A stretch of DNA of 64,000 bases, from NCBI RefSeq assembly GCF_030063195.1, contig NZ_JASISS010000018.1, positions 1 to 64,000 on the forward strand, read 5' to 3'. Numbering within the stretch: position 1 is the first letter of the stretch; each line of letters begins with the position of its first letter. Below are positions 8,536 to 19,048 of the stretch, in pieces. This DNA is from Cryobacterium sp. PH31-AA6. Its GTDB lineage: Bacteria; Actinomycetota; Actinomycetes; Actinomycetales; Microbacteriaceae. A program made the position numbers and the translations under genes. Under the pieces are notes generated by a model that saw nothing but the letters and a program-made list of their open reading frames with translations, did not search any database and was not told the DNA's origin.

Positions 8536-9615
8536 ATGACATTGACTGAAACGACCACCCGCGAAGCCGGCCGGGAGACGCCGGGAACACTCACCGCCAC
8601 GACAATGCAGGCTGCCGTGGTCAGGACCTTCGGCCACGATCTGGCGATCGAGGATGTCGCGATCCCCACGCCCGGCCACGGCCAGGCGCTCGTGAAACTC
8701 ATCAGCACCGGCGTCTGCCACACCGACCTGCACGCGGTCGAGGGCGACTGGCCGGTCAAACCCAGCCCGCCGTTCATCCCCGGCCACGAAGGCGTCGGCA
8801 CAGTCGTGGCCCTCGGGGCGGGCGTCACCGACCTCGCGGTCGGCGACGTCGTCGGCAACGCGTGGCTCTGGTCGGCCTGCGGTAGCTGCGAGTACTGCCA
8901 GACAGGCTGGGAAACCCTGTGCGAGGCGCAGCAGAACGGCGGCTACAGCGTGGACGGGTCGTTCGGTCAGTACATGCTGGTCGACTCCCGCTTCGCCGTG
9001 CGCATCCCGGAGGGCATGGACCTCGTGGCCGTGGCCCCGGTGCTCTGCGCGGGCGTCACCGTCTATAAGGGCCTGAAGATGACCGAGGCCAAACCGGGCC
9101 AGTGGGTCGTCATCTCGGGCATCGGCGGGCTCGGCCACCTTGCGGTGCAGTACGCCAAGGCGATGGGCCTCCGCGTCGTCGCGGTGGACGTGGCCGACGA
9201 CAAGCTCGCCCTGGCTCGCCTGCACGGCGCGGAACTGACCGTGAACGCGATGAATGAGGACCCGATCGAGGTCATCCAGCGGGAAACCGGCGGGGCTCAC
9301 GCCGTGCTGGTCACCGCCGTGCACCCGCGGGCTTTCGCGCACGCGATCGGCGAAGTGCGCCGTGGCGGGACGATCGTGTTCAACGGGCTGCCGCCGGGCG
9401 ACTTCCCGGCGCCGATCTTCGATATTGTGCTCAAGGGGCTGACGATCCGTGGGTCGATCGTGGGCACCCGCAAGGACATGGCCGAGGCGCTGGACTTCTT
9501 CACCCGCGGTCTGATCCACCCGACGGTGACCACCCGCGGCCTGGACGAGATCAATACGGTCTTCGACGAGATGCGACACGGCAAGATCGACGGCCGCGTG
9601 GTGATCACGTACTGA
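8536..9615 (+). CDS. adhP: zinc-dependent alcohol dehydrogenase (AdhP type)
   Basis: The medium-chain dehydrogenase has 359 residues. Catalytic zinc ligands are seen at C61 (STGVCHTDLH), H84 with E85 (FIPGHEGVG), and the later VLCAGVTVYKG cysteine. The structural zinc cysteines are C115, C118, C121 and C129 in ACGSCEYCQTGWETLC. The NAD site is VVISGIGGLGHLAVQYAKAM. It interconverts primary alcohols such as ethanol with aldehydes. The start at 8536 is supported by GGGAG; it gives a 23-residue leader before MQAAVVRTFG, where most AdhP proteins begin (ATG at 8605 is the alternative). A hairpin follows the gene. Confidence 0.93.
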   Translation: MTLTETTTREAGRETPGTLTATTMQAAVVRTFGHDLAIEDVAIPTPGHGQALVKLISTGVCHTDLHAVEGDWPVKPSPPFIPGHEGVGTVVALGAGVTDLAVGDVVGNAWLWSACGSCEYCQTGWETLCEAQQNGGYSVDGSFGQYMLVDSRFAVRIPEGMDLVAVAPVLCAGVTVYKGLKMTEAKPGQWVVISGIGGLGHLAVQYAKAMGLRVVAVDVADDKLALARLHGAELTVNAMNEDPIEVIQRETGGAHAVLVTAVHPRAFAHAIGEVRRGGTIVFNGLPPGDFPAPIFDIVLKGLTIRGSIVGTRKDMAEALDFFTRGLIHPTVTTRGLDEINTVFDEMRHGKIDGRVVITY

Positions 9616-9628
9616 CCGGCGGGCGTGA

Positions 9629-9666
9629 ACGGCGCCGTGCGGGTGCGTTTGCCCGGGCGGCGCCGT
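9629..9666. terminator. bidirectional hairpin between convergent genes
   Basis: The arms ACGGCGCCG (9629-9637) and CGGCGCCGT (9658-9666) are perfect complements, with a partly pairing G/C-rich interior. It lies between the 3' ends of the alcohol dehydrogenase and the alpha-galactosidase. There is no clear T-tract, as is common for actinobacterial terminators. Confidence 0.6.
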
Positions 9667-9691
9667 GCTGCGCGTGGCCGCGCCCGCTCGT

Positions 9692-11875
9692 CTAGTGCCC
9701 GGCCGGCACCGCGTCGACCGTGTAGAGCGCGGCCTGCTCCGGGTTGAGCAGCGGCGCGGGCAGCCCGACGAGGGCGAGCACAGAACCGGGAAGGGTGATT
9801 CCGCCGTCGCCGAGCCAGCCGGGCGGGGCATCCTGCATGGTGCGGGGGTCGGTGCCCAACCCGAGCGGACTCACCCGGTAGCGCCGCTCCGGGTCGAGTC
9901 CGGGGAAACGGAGCGGTGCCGGCAGGGCGGCGCGGGGCGCGGCCAGGGCGACGTAGGCGAACACGGCCGAGGCACGGTCGGCCGACACCACGCCGTGAAG
10001 CTCGAGTGCGGGGTCGCTCGGGTCGGCCCGCACGACGGCACCCGAGTGCAGCAGCGGCCGGAGCGCCTTGTACCGGCCCACCCACTCCGCGATCGAGTCG
10101 AGCTCGGCCTCGCTCGCCCGGGTCAGGTCCCATTCGATCCCGGCGCTGCCGAACAAGGCGGTGGCGAGCCGGAAACCGAGGTCGGCGGTGCGCCCTGTGG
10201 TGTGCGCGGTCGCGGCGCCGAGGTGTCCGCCCAGGTATTCGGGCGGCACGAGCACGCCCGTGTAGCGCTGGATGACCTGGCGTTCGAGTGGGTCGTTGGT
10301 GTCGCTGGTCCAGACCCGGTCAACCCGGCCGAGGATGCCGAGGTCGATCCTCGCGCCGCCCGATGCGCAGGATTCGATCTCCACGCCCGGATGCGCGGCC
10401 CGCACCGCGTCGATCAGACGGTAGAGGGCGGCCGTCTGTCGGTGTGCCGACCCGGCCAGCAGGTCGCGGTTGTGGTCCCACTTGAGGTAGCTGATCGGGT
10501 ACTCGGTGAGCAGGTCGTCGAGCCGCGTGAACAACCAGGCGAAGGCATCCGGGTTGCCGAGGTCAAGCACCCGCTGGAACCGCCAGGTCGGCAGGCCGGC
10601 GGAACCGAGAACCCAGTCCGGATGCTGCCTGGCCAGGTCGGAGTCAAGGCTCACCATCTCGGGTTCGACCCACAGGCCGAAGTCGAGGCCGGCATCGCGC
10701 ACATGGTTGATCAGCGGGTGCAGGCCATCGGGCCAGCCGGCCGGGTCGACGAACCAGTCGCCGAGCGCGCGCCGGTCGTCCGATCGGCCGGTGAACCAAC
10801 CGTCATCGAGCACGAAGCGTTCGATGCCGACCCGCGCGGCCGCATCGGCGAGCCGGGTCAGCGTCGGCAGGTCGTGGTCGAAGTAGACCGCCTCCCAGGT
10901 GTTGAGCACGATCGGGCGCGACCGGGGCGCGGGGGCCGACCAGGAGCGGATCCACGGGTGCAACCTCGCCGACAAGCCGTCGAGTCCGGCATCCGAATAC
11001 ACGGCCACGGTCCACGGGGAGGCGTAGCTCTCCCCCGCCGCCAGGCTCAGTTCGCCCGGTGCGAGCAACTCACCGCTGCCGAGGGTGGCCGCGCCGAGCG
11101 GGCTCTTTTCGGCCCATGACCTCTTGTCTCCGCTCCAGGCCAGGTGGGTGGCCCACACCTCACCGGCGCGGAAGCCGAAGCCCGGGGTTCCGGCAACGGT
11201 CAGGAACGCGTCGTCGTGGCCGGGACGGCCGTGCCGTGACTCGCGGCTCCAGACGCCGTGACCCAGGATGCTGCGCTGCGGCCGGCGTTCGTGGCTCCAG
11301 AGCCCGGTGAAGTCAAGGATCTCGCAGGCGCGGTCCGGCACGGGCAGGGTGACGTCGAGCGAGCCGAGTTCGAAGACCGAGTCCGCGGTGTTGGTGAGCG
11401 TGTGGCGTAGTCGCAGCACACCCTGCACGGAGAGCTCGAGATCGGTGCGGAGGTCGAGGCCGGCGGCGGCATCCGTCAGCAGGATGCTGAGAGCGGGCGG
11501 GCAGGCCGGGCTCACCTCGACCGGGTTCACCTCGACGAGGCGGAGGTCGAGCGCGGCGGTGCCGTCGCCGGGTCGGAACCCGGTGATTCCGGGTCGGCCG
11601 CTCCAGCCCTCGCGGGGAGTGGGCAGCAGGGACAGCCGGAGCGCGATGTCGACCGAGCTCGGCGGGATCGCCGGCACGGCCGAATCGGCGAGGGCGGCCA
11701 GGTCGACGACCGACAGCGCGCCGAGGTCGGTGCCCCAGTGCACGACGACGGGAACACCCGTGCCGCGGGCGTCCAGCACAAGGCTGGTGCCCGCGGCACG
11801 GAGGTGGTGGACCATCGACGGTGCACCCGACGCGGCTGATGTCCGGGCGGGGGAACTCACGTGATCTGCTGCCAT
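9692..11875 (-). CDS. alpha-galactosidase, glycoside hydrolase family 36
   Basis: The 727-residue protein has the full GH36 layout: an N-terminal beta-sandwich, a TIM barrel from about residue 325 (NTWEAVYFDHD), and a C-terminal sheet. The nucleophile Asp467 is in ISYLKWDHNRDLL and the acid/base Asp525 is in VWTSDTNDP. The ESCASGGARIDLG loop and VLDDGWF are also typical. It removes terminal alpha-galactose from oligosaccharides such as melibiose or raffinose. No signal peptide is present, so it is cytoplasmic and acts on imported sugars. It lies downstream of the importer genes on the same strand, separated by a hairpin and a minisatellite that abuts its start; no Shine-Dalgarno is visible. 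Met21 (11815) is an alternative start. Confidence 0.93.
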   Translation of the reverse strand: MAADHVSSPARTSAASGAPSMVHHLRAAGTSLVLDARGTGVPVVVHWGTDLGALSVVDLAALADSAVPAIPPSSVDIALRLSLLPTPREGWSGRPGITGFRPGDGTAALDLRLVEVNPVEVSPACPPALSILLTDAAAGLDLRTDLELSVQGVLRLRHTLTNTADSVFELGSLDVTLPVPDRACEILDFTGLWSHERRPQRSILGHGVWSRESRHGRPGHDDAFLTVAGTPGFGFRAGEVWATHLAWSGDKRSWAEKSPLGAATLGSGELLAPGELSLAAGESYASPWTVAVYSDAGLDGLSARLHPWIRSWSAPAPRSRPIVLNTWEAVYFDHDLPTLTRLADAAARVGIERFVLDDGWFTGRSDDRRALGDWFVDPAGWPDGLHPLINHVRDAGLDFGLWVEPEMVSLDSDLARQHPDWVLGSAGLPTWRFQRVLDLGNPDAFAWLFTRLDDLLTEYPISYLKWDHNRDLLAGSAHRQTAALYRLIDAVRAAHPGVEIESCASGGARIDLGILGRVDRVWTSDTNDPLERQVIQRYTGVLVPPEYLGGHLGAATAHTTGRTADLGFRLATALFGSAGIEWDLTRASEAELDSIAEWVGRYKALRPLLHSGAVVRADPSDPALELHGVVSADRASAVFAYVALAAPRAALPAPLRFPGLDPERRYRVSPLGLGTDPRTMQDAPPGWLGDGGITLPGSVLALVGLPAPLLNPEQAALYTVDAVPAGH

Positions 11876-11885
11876 CTGGTTGTCA

Positions 11886-13416
<1,531 letters not shown>

Positions 13417-13470
13417 TCTGTTTGTCTTTTCTCTTGGGGAAGGGACTCCGCCTGGGCTGTCCAGTCGGAT

Positions 13471-13531
13471 GGTGCAGGTAAAACGGGAGGTGCAGGTAAA
13501 ACGGGAGGTGCGGGTAAAACGGGAGGTGCAG
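13471..13531. repeat. 18-bp tandem repeat in the binding-protein leader
   Basis: The unit GGTGCAGGTAAAACGGGA occurs at 13471-13488, 13489-13506 and 13507-13524 (one base changed), followed by a partial copy. It lies between the last permease stop and the binding-protein start. On the minus strand it contains CCCGTTTTACC, close to the CCCGTTTCACC of the 9-bp array on the other side of the same gene. Confidence 0.93.
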
Positions 13532-13539
13532 TCTGGGGG

Positions 13540-14463
13540 CTACTTGACCGAACCGGCGCTGAGGCCGTTTCGCCAGAAGCGCTGGAGGAGAAGGAAGATG
13601 ATGATCAGCGGGATGATCGAGAGCAGAGCGCCGATCAGCACGTAATCGCGCAGCACGGGAATCTGGTTGACCTGCGAGTTCCAGGCGTAGAGCCCGAGCG
13701 TCACCGGGAACAGGGTCTCGTCGCGGAGCATGATCAGCGGGAGGAAGAAGTTGTTCCAGATGGCAACGAACTGGAACAGGAAGACCGTGACCAGGGCGGG
13801 CACCATCATCCGAACCGAGACGGTGAAGAAGGTGCGCACCTCGCCGGCGCCGTCGAGGCGGGCGGCCTCGATCAGCTCGTCCGGCACACTCGCCGAGGCG
13901 TAGATGCGGGCCAGGTAGACCCCGAACGGACTGACCAGGCTCGGCAGAAACACCGACCAGAACGTGTTGGTGAGGCTGATCTGGGAGAAGATCAGGAACA
14001 GGGGCAGCGCGAGCGCCGTGGCGGGCACGAGCACACCGCCGAGGACGACGTTGAAGATGAGCTCACGGCCGGGGAAGTTGTACTTGGCCAGGGCGTAGCC
14101 GCACATTCCGGCGATGATGGTGCCGATCAGGGCGCCGCCGCCGGCATAGAGGGCACTGTTGAGCATCCACTTGAGGTAGACGCCGTCGCGGTAGGCCACC
14201 AGGTTGCCGATGTTCTCGAACAGGGAGAAGTCGGCGAACCAGAGCGGGTTGGTGCTGTTGAACTGCGATCGGTTCTTCGAGGCCGCGACCAGGAGCCACC
14301 AGATCGGCACCAGGAAGTAGAGGGTGAAGACGCCCATCACGATCAGGGCGCCGCCGCGGGCGAGCGGGCTCTCGCGCTGGGCGAGTGGCGCCTTCGGTGT
14401 CTTCGACTGCGCCGGGCGGATGCCGCGCCCCGGTCGCGCTGAGTCGGTCTTCATGGTGCTCAC
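13540..14463 (-). CDS. carbohydrate ABC transporter permease (MalG type)
   Basis: The 307-residue inner-membrane protein has about six hydrophobic helices, the first at GGALIVMGVFTLYFLVPIWW. The EAA loop that docks on the ATPase is seen as ELIEAARLDGAGEVRTFFTV, followed by the usual FLFQFVAIWNNFFLPLIML helix. Its start overlaps the stop of the preceding permease by four bases (ATGA), so the two are translationally coupled. A proline/arginine-rich cytoplasmic leader of about 30 residues precedes the first helix. It forms the sugar channel with the MalF-type subunit at 14460-15410. Confidence 0.92.
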   Translation of the reverse strand: MSTMKTDSARPGRGIRPAQSKTPKAPLAQRESPLARGGALIVMGVFTLYFLVPIWWLLVAASKNRSQFNSTNPLWFADFSLFENIGNLVAYRDGVYLKWMLNSALYAGGGALIGTIIAGMCGYALAKYNFPGRELIFNVVLGGVLVPATALALPLFLIFSQISLTNTFWSVFLPSLVSPFGVYLARIYASASVPDELIEAARLDGAGEVRTFFTVSVRMMVPALVTVFLFQFVAIWNNFFLPLIMLRDETLFPVTLGLYAWNSQVNQIPVLRDYVLIGALLSIIPLIIIFLLLQRFWRNGLSAGSVK

Positions 14464-15410
14464 TTGGCTTCCTTCCGCTGGGTGAACTTCAGGAATGTGA
14501 AGGACAGGATGAACGTGGCCACGGCCAGCACGACCGAGAAGGCCGCCGCGAGGTTCACGTTCGGAATCGACGAGGTCGTGTAGACGGTGAGGTTCGGGGT
14601 GAACGTGCTCGTCACTGCGGAGCTGAAGCTGCGGAAGACCTGCGGTTCGGCGAGCAGCTGCAGGGTGCCGATGATGGAGAAGATCGCGGTGAGCACGATC
14701 GCCGGCATGATCAGGGGGATCTTGACCGACCAGGCGATCCGCAACTGGCCTGCCCCGTCGAGGCGGGCGGCCTCATAGAGTTCCGTCGGAATCGCCAGCA
14801 GGGCCGAGTAGATGATGAGCATGTTGTAGCCCACGTAAACCCAGGTGACGACGTTGGCAATGGCCCACAGCACCAGGTCGGCCGAGAGGAAGTTGATGTT
14901 CTCGGTGACCGCACTGAAGGGGGACAGATTGGGCGAGTACAGGTAGCCCCACATGATGGCCGCAATGACGCCCGGCACCGCGTACGGCACGAAGAACGCG
15001 AGCCGGAAGAAGCGCTTGCCGCGCAACAGCGGCGAATCGAGCAGCAGTGCGAACAGCAGCGCCAGGCCGAGCATGATCGGCACCTGCACGACGCCGAACA
15101 TCAGCACCCGGCCGATGGACTGCCAGAACGGCCCGTTCTGGAAGACCAGGACGTACTGGGTGAAGCCGCCGAACACCTCGGTGGCCGCGCCGAAGGTGCC
15201 CTCACGCTTGATCACGAGGAGCGATTCGTAGATCGCGTAGCCGATCGGCACGAGGTAGAACAGGCCGAACAGGACGCCGAACGGGAGCACAAAGGCGAGG
15301 ATTGCGCCCTTGTGCGCCACCCGTACCTTCTGCACGCGCGGCTTTCTGAGCCTTGATGTCCGGGCAGCGCTGCCCTGGGCATCCGTGGACAAAGCGGCTG
15401 ATGCGCTCAT
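14460..15410 (-). CDS. carbohydrate ABC transporter permease (MalF type)
   Basis: The 316-residue membrane protein begins with a basic leader, then GAILAFVLPFGVLFGLFYLV as first helix. The EAA loop reads ELYEAARLDGAGQLRIAWSV. It overlaps the MalG-type gene downstream by four bases and the GH42 gene upstream by four bases. It is therefore an internal gene of a tight operon and pairs with the MalG-type subunit. No ATP-binding subunit gene is present in the operon. Confidence 0.92.
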   Translation of the reverse strand: MSASAALSTDAQGSAARTSRLRKPRVQKVRVAHKGAILAFVLPFGVLFGLFYLVPIGYAIYESLLVIKREGTFGAATEVFGGFTQYVLVFQNGPFWQSIGRVLMFGVVQVPIMLGLALLFALLLDSPLLRGKRFFRLAFFVPYAVPGVIAAIMWGYLYSPNLSPFSAVTENINFLSADLVLWAIANVVTWVYVGYNMLIIYSALLAIPTELYEAARLDGAGQLRIAWSVKIPLIMPAIVLTAIFSIIGTLQLLAEPQVFRSFSSAVTSTFTPNLTVYTTSSIPNVNLAAAFSVVLAVATFILSFTFLKFTQRKEAK

Positions 15411-17443
15411 GATGCGGTGTCCTCTCTGATGACGCGAACGGCTCCGGCCGGCACACGCACGACGCGGCCGATCGGTTCACCGGTGATGAGTTCGTGGCCG
15501 GCTGCCGGAAGGGTGAGTTCGGTGCCGCCGTGGTTGATGATGAACAGGTAGCTGGCGGTGGCGCTCGCCCGGCGCACAACCTCGACCGTGCCGTCACTCT
15601 CCGGGCCGATCGCGGTGACCCTGGCCTGCTGCGCGATCGTGCGCATCTGGCCGCGCAGCGACTCGGCGTCCAGCGCGGTGGCCAGGTACCAGGCGGTACC
15701 GGCGCCGTGGCCGTTGCGGGTGATGGCCGGGATGCCGGGAAGCGGGCCGTCCAGATAGCTGGCCACCACCTCCGCTCCGGTCGGGCGGAGCCGTTCGGTC
15801 CAGAGGCTCGCGGTGGCACCGGAGTCGAGGGAGACCTGCCGGCCGGGCGCCAGGGGGGCGAACTCCTCGACGGTGACTCCCAACAGCTCCCGGAACGCAC
15901 CGGGATACCCGCCGGTGCGCACTCGGTCGTCTTCGTCGACGATGCCGCTGAAGAAGGTGACGACGGCGTGCCCGCCGCCGGCGACGAAGGCGTCGAGGTT
16001 CGCGGCCTGCTCATCCGTGACCAGGTAGAGTGCGGGGGCCACGACGAGCCGGTAGCCGGACAGGTCCGCGTCGGGCGAGATCACGTCGACCGTGATGCCC
16101 AACTGGTGCATGGCGGTGTAGGCGGCGAGCACCTGGTCGAGGTAACGCACCTCGTGCGACGGTCGGGACTCGCCGTCGCCGGCCCACTGAGCCTGCCAGC
16201 TGAAGATGATCGCGGCATCCGCCACGACGGTGGTGCCGGAGACCTCGCCCAGCCGATCGATGGCCGCGCCCAGGTCGACCACGTCGCGCCAGAGCGCCGT
16301 ATCGGTGCCGGCGTGGGGCAACAGGGCGGAGTGGAACTTCTCCGAACCCTGCAACGAGGCCCGCCACTGGAAGAAGCAGACCGCGTCGGCGCCGCGGGCC
16401 ACGTGGGTGAGGGAGTTGCGCGCCATCTGACCCGGCGTCTTGGCCAGGTTGACCGGCTGCCAGTTGACCGCGCCGGTGGAGTGTTCCATCAGCAGCCACG
16501 GTTCGCCGCCGGCGAGGCCGCGGGTGAGATCGGCGGCGAAGGCCAGCTCGGTGGTGGGGTCCGCCAGGCGGCTGTCGAGGTAGTGGTCGTTGGCGACCAC
16601 GTCGACCTCGGGGGCCCAGGACCAGTAGTCGAGGTTCTTGATGTGGGTGGTCACCATGAAGTTGGTGGTGACCGGCACCCCGCTGTGGCGACGGAGCACC
16701 GCGGTCTCACTGCGGTAGTGGTCGAGCAATTCGTCGGAGCTGAACCGATGGAAGTCGAGGACCTGGCCGGGGTTACGGCTGGAGAGGGTGACCCGTGGGG
16801 TGAGGATCTCGTTCCACTGGCCGTAGCGCTGGCTCCAGAACGAGGTGCCCCAGGCTGCGTTCACGGCGTCGATGCTGCCGTAGCGGGCCTGCAGCCAGGT
16901 ACGGAAGGCGGCCGCGCTGTCGTCGCAGTAGCAGAGGGCGTTGTGGCAACCGAGCTCGTTGGACACATGCCAGAGCGCGACGGCCGGGTGCTGTCCGTAA
17001 CGTTCCGCGACCTTTTCGACCAGGGCCAGGGCTCGTTCGCGGAACACTGCGGAACTCGGGCACCAGGCCTGGCGCCCACCGGGGAACCGGGTGGTGCCGT
17101 CCTCGGCCATCGGGAGCATGTCGGGGTGCAGCGTGGTCAGCCACGGCGGCGGCGATGAGGTGCCGGTGCCCAGGTTGACCCGAATGCCGCCGGCGTGCAG
17201 CAGCTCGATGATTGTGTCGAGGGCGGCGAAGTCGTACTCGCCCAGGCGAGGTTCGAGCTGGGACCAACCGAAGATGTTGATGGCGACCAGGTCGACGCCG
17301 GCCTCCTGCATGAGGGCGACATCCTCCACCCAGACCTCTGGGCTCCACTGCTCCGGGTTGTAGTCGCAGCCGAAGGCGATGCCGTCGTGGCTGAACGCGG
17401 TCGCCGGGGCCGAAAGATCGTGGGGTGCTGCTCCCGAATTCAT
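15407..17443 (-). CDS. beta-galactosidase, glycoside hydrolase family 42
   Basis: The 678-residue enzyme opens with GIAFGCDYNPEQWSPEVW, the classic GH42 start. The acid/base Glu163 is in ALWHVSNELGCH and the nucleophile Glu320 is in EPWLLMEHSTGAVNW. Cysteines at 128, 171 and 173 correspond to the zinc cluster seen in many GH42 enzymes, while the fourth position is a serine (CYCDDSA), so the cluster may be absent or altered. It hydrolyses terminal beta-galactose inside the cell; no signal peptide is present. It is the first gene of the galactoside operon, directly after the LacI operators. Confidence 0.94.
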   Translation of the reverse strand: MNSGAAPHDLSAPATAFSHDGIAFGCDYNPEQWSPEVWVEDVALMQEAGVDLVAINIFGWSQLEPRLGEYDFAALDTIIELLHAGGIRVNLGTGTSSPPPWLTTLHPDMLPMAEDGTTRFPGGRQAWCPSSAVFRERALALVEKVAERYGQHPAVALWHVSNELGCHNALCYCDDSAAAFRTWLQARYGSIDAVNAAWGTSFWSQRYGQWNEILTPRVTLSSRNPGQVLDFHRFSSDELLDHYRSETAVLRRHSGVPVTTNFMVTTHIKNLDYWSWAPEVDVVANDHYLDSRLADPTTELAFAADLTRGLAGGEPWLLMEHSTGAVNWQPVNLAKTPGQMARNSLTHVARGADAVCFFQWRASLQGSEKFHSALLPHAGTDTALWRDVVDLGAAIDRLGEVSGTTVVADAAIIFSWQAQWAGDGESRPSHEVRYLDQVLAAYTAMHQLGITVDVISPDADLSGYRLVVAPALYLVTDEQAANLDAFVAGGGHAVVTFFSGIVDEDDRVRTGGYPGAFRELLGVTVEEFAPLAPGRQVSLDSGATASLWTERLRPTGAEVVASYLDGPLPGIPAITRNGHGAGTAWYLATALDAESLRGQMRTIAQQARVTAIGPESDGTVEVVRRASATASYLFIINHGGTELTLPAAGHELITGEPIGRVVRVPAGAVRVIREDTAS

Positions 17444-17481
17444 GTGCTCCCTGACCGTGCTTCGTTGCTGTCGACGTCACT

Positions 17482-17543
17482 CTGTGAACGTGCACAGTTT
17501 GGAGAGTTAAAACTCTCCGTTGAGATTCTGTGAACGTACACAG
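17482..17543. promoter_or_regulatory. pair of LacI-type operators around a third palindrome
   Basis: Two near-palindromes, CTGTGAACGTGCACAG at 17482-17497 and CTGTGAACGTACACAG at 17528-17543, lie 46 bp apart centre to centre in the divergent intergenic region. Their central CG and the spacing fit LacI-family binding with possible looping. Between them lies a different perfect palindrome, GGAGAGTTAAAACTCTCC at 17501-17518. The adjacent LacI regulator at 17607 is the natural ligand. Confidence 0.8.
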
Positions 17544-17571
17544 AGTATGTAGCGGCTCGCGTCACTGTCAA
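17542..17571 (-). promoter_or_regulatory. promoter of the galactoside operon
   Basis: On the minus strand TTGACA (17571-17566) is followed after 18 bases by TACTCT (17547-17542). This is a good sigma-70-like match directed at the GH42 gene. The -10 box overlaps the end of the operator at 17528-17543, so a bound repressor would block RNA polymerase. Confidence 0.65.
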
Positions 17572-17606
17572 GCGGAATCTGAAACTGCGGGGGCTACAGT
17601 TATCAA

Positions 17607-18629
17607 ATGGTGACCATTCCGGCTCGACGCAAGCGTGCGACCATCCACGACGTCGCCGTGGAGGCCGGGGTGTCCCGCGGCACCGTGAGCCGCGTGGTCA
17701 ACAACGAGCCCTACGTCTCCGAACAGGCCCGCACCGCGATCGAGGCCGCGATCGAAAAGGTCGGCTATGTGCCGAACAACGCGGCCCGCAGCCTGGTGAT
17801 GCAGCGCTCGCAAGCGGTCGGTTTCATCGTGCACGAACCGCATTCCCTGTTCCTGGACGACCCCAACATCGGCGGTATCCTGCTGGGCGCCAATACCGTG
17901 CTGTCCCGCGCCGACTACCAGATGGTCAGCCTCGTCATCGATTCCCATCGTGATACCGACCGGGTCGCCCGCTATCTGAGCGGCGGATTCGTCGACGGGG
18001 TCATCATGGTCTCGGCCCGCCATGAGGATCCGATGATCCGGGTCGTGGAGAAGCTGGCACTGCCGGCGGCATTCGTGGGGCATCCGCCCGACCTGCGTCA
18101 GCTCCCGTTCGTGGGCATCGACAACCGCCGTTCGGCGCGCGCGATCACCGAACGACTGATCGGCACGGGACGCCGCCGGATCGGCATGATCGCCGCGGCG
18201 CTCGACCGGGACTCCGGCGCCGATCGCCTGGCCGGTTTCACGGATGCCCTCGGTTCCCGCTTCGACCCGGCTCTCGTGGCCCGGGTTCCGCTCTATACCT
18301 TCTCCGACGGCGTGGAGGGGATGCGTGCCCTGCTGGCCGTCGCCCCCGACATCGACGGTGTGTTCGCGGCCTCGGACGCCGTCGCCGCCGGGGCGCTCGA
18401 GGCCCTCCGCGACGCCGGACGCAGCGTGCCGGGCGACGTCGGAATCGTCGGCTTCGACGACAGCACCTGGGCGCTGCGCACCCAGCCGCAGCTGTCCACC
18501 GTGCACCAGCCGGCCTTCGGCCTCGGCGCGGCGGCGGCCGAGTGCGTGCTCGGCCAACTGCGCGGCGAGGAACAGCCCGCCGACGGCATCCTGCTGGAGA
18601 CCCCGATCGTCTGGCGAGACTCCGCCTGA
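17607..18629 (+). CDS. LacI family transcriptional regulator of the galactoside operon
   Basis: The 340-residue protein starts with the LacI headpiece ATIHDVAVEAGVSRGTVSRV and the hinge region YVPNNAARSLVMQRSQAVGF. The rest is a periplasmic-binding-protein-like sugar sensor; the LacI-typical block GDVGIVGFDDSTWALRTQPQ lies near residue 275. It is divergently transcribed from the GH42 operon and shares a 163-bp promoter region with two palindromic operators, so it most likely represses that operon until a galactoside binds. No strong ribosome binding site precedes the ATG. Confidence 0.92.
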   Translation: MVTIPARRKRATIHDVAVEAGVSRGTVSRVVNNEPYVSEQARTAIEAAIEKVGYVPNNAARSLVMQRSQAVGFIVHEPHSLFLDDPNIGGILLGANTVLSRADYQMVSLVIDSHRDTDRVARYLSGGFVDGVIMVSARHEDPMIRVVEKLALPAAFVGHPPDLRQLPFVGIDNRRSARAITERLIGTGRRRIGMIAAALDRDSGADRLAGFTDALGSRFDPALVARVPLYTFSDGVEGMRALLAVAPDIDGVFAASDAVAAGALEALRDAGRSVPGDVGIVGFDDSTWALRTQPQLSTVHQPAFGLGAAAAECVLGQLRGEEQPADGILLETPIVWRDSA

Positions 18630-18699
18630 TCGCGGGGCCTGATTGCGGGCCGGGGTTCACCGCGGCGGAAACCGGGCACACTGGGACCATGAAACGGTC

Positions 18700-18981
18700 A
18701 TGGTCGTGAATCGGATGCGCCGGCGCGCGGTCGTGCGCGGAGTCGTGCAGGCGGTGGGTTTCCGCTACTACGCGCAGGCCGAGGCCCGTCGGCTCGGCCT
18801 CGCCGGGTTCGTGCGCAACCGCCGCGACGGAGCGGTGGAGGCGGAAGCGGAGGGTGACGCGGCGGCGGTGTCGGCGATGCTCGACTGGCTGGCACATGGC
18901 CCGCCGTCTGCGGTGGTCCACTCCGTCGAAACCTCGGAATTGGAACCGCTGGGAGAGGCCGAGTTCCGGATCGATTTCTGA
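18700..18981 (+). CDS. acyP: acylphosphatase
   Basis: From the ATG at 18700 the protein is 93 residues long, the standard length. The phosphate-binding loop is VRGVVQAVGFRYYAQAEA, containing the catalytic arginine. The second motif GFVRNRRDGAVEAEAEG contains the catalytic asparagine. It hydrolyses acyl phosphates such as acetyl phosphate or 1,3-bisphosphoglycerate. An upstream frame extension to 18643 is not needed. It is 70 bp downstream of the LacI gene and may be transcribed with it. Confidence 0.92.
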   Translation: MVVNRMRRRAVVRGVVQAVGFRYYAQAEARRLGLAGFVRNRRDGAVEAEAEGDAAAVSAMLDWLAHGPPSAVVHSVETSELEPLGEAEFRIDF

Positions 18982-19048
18982 GCCGCGATCTCGGATCCAC
19001 CCCGGCGGGGATCAGGAGGCATCCGGGATACTGGCGTAGCGTGGGGGC

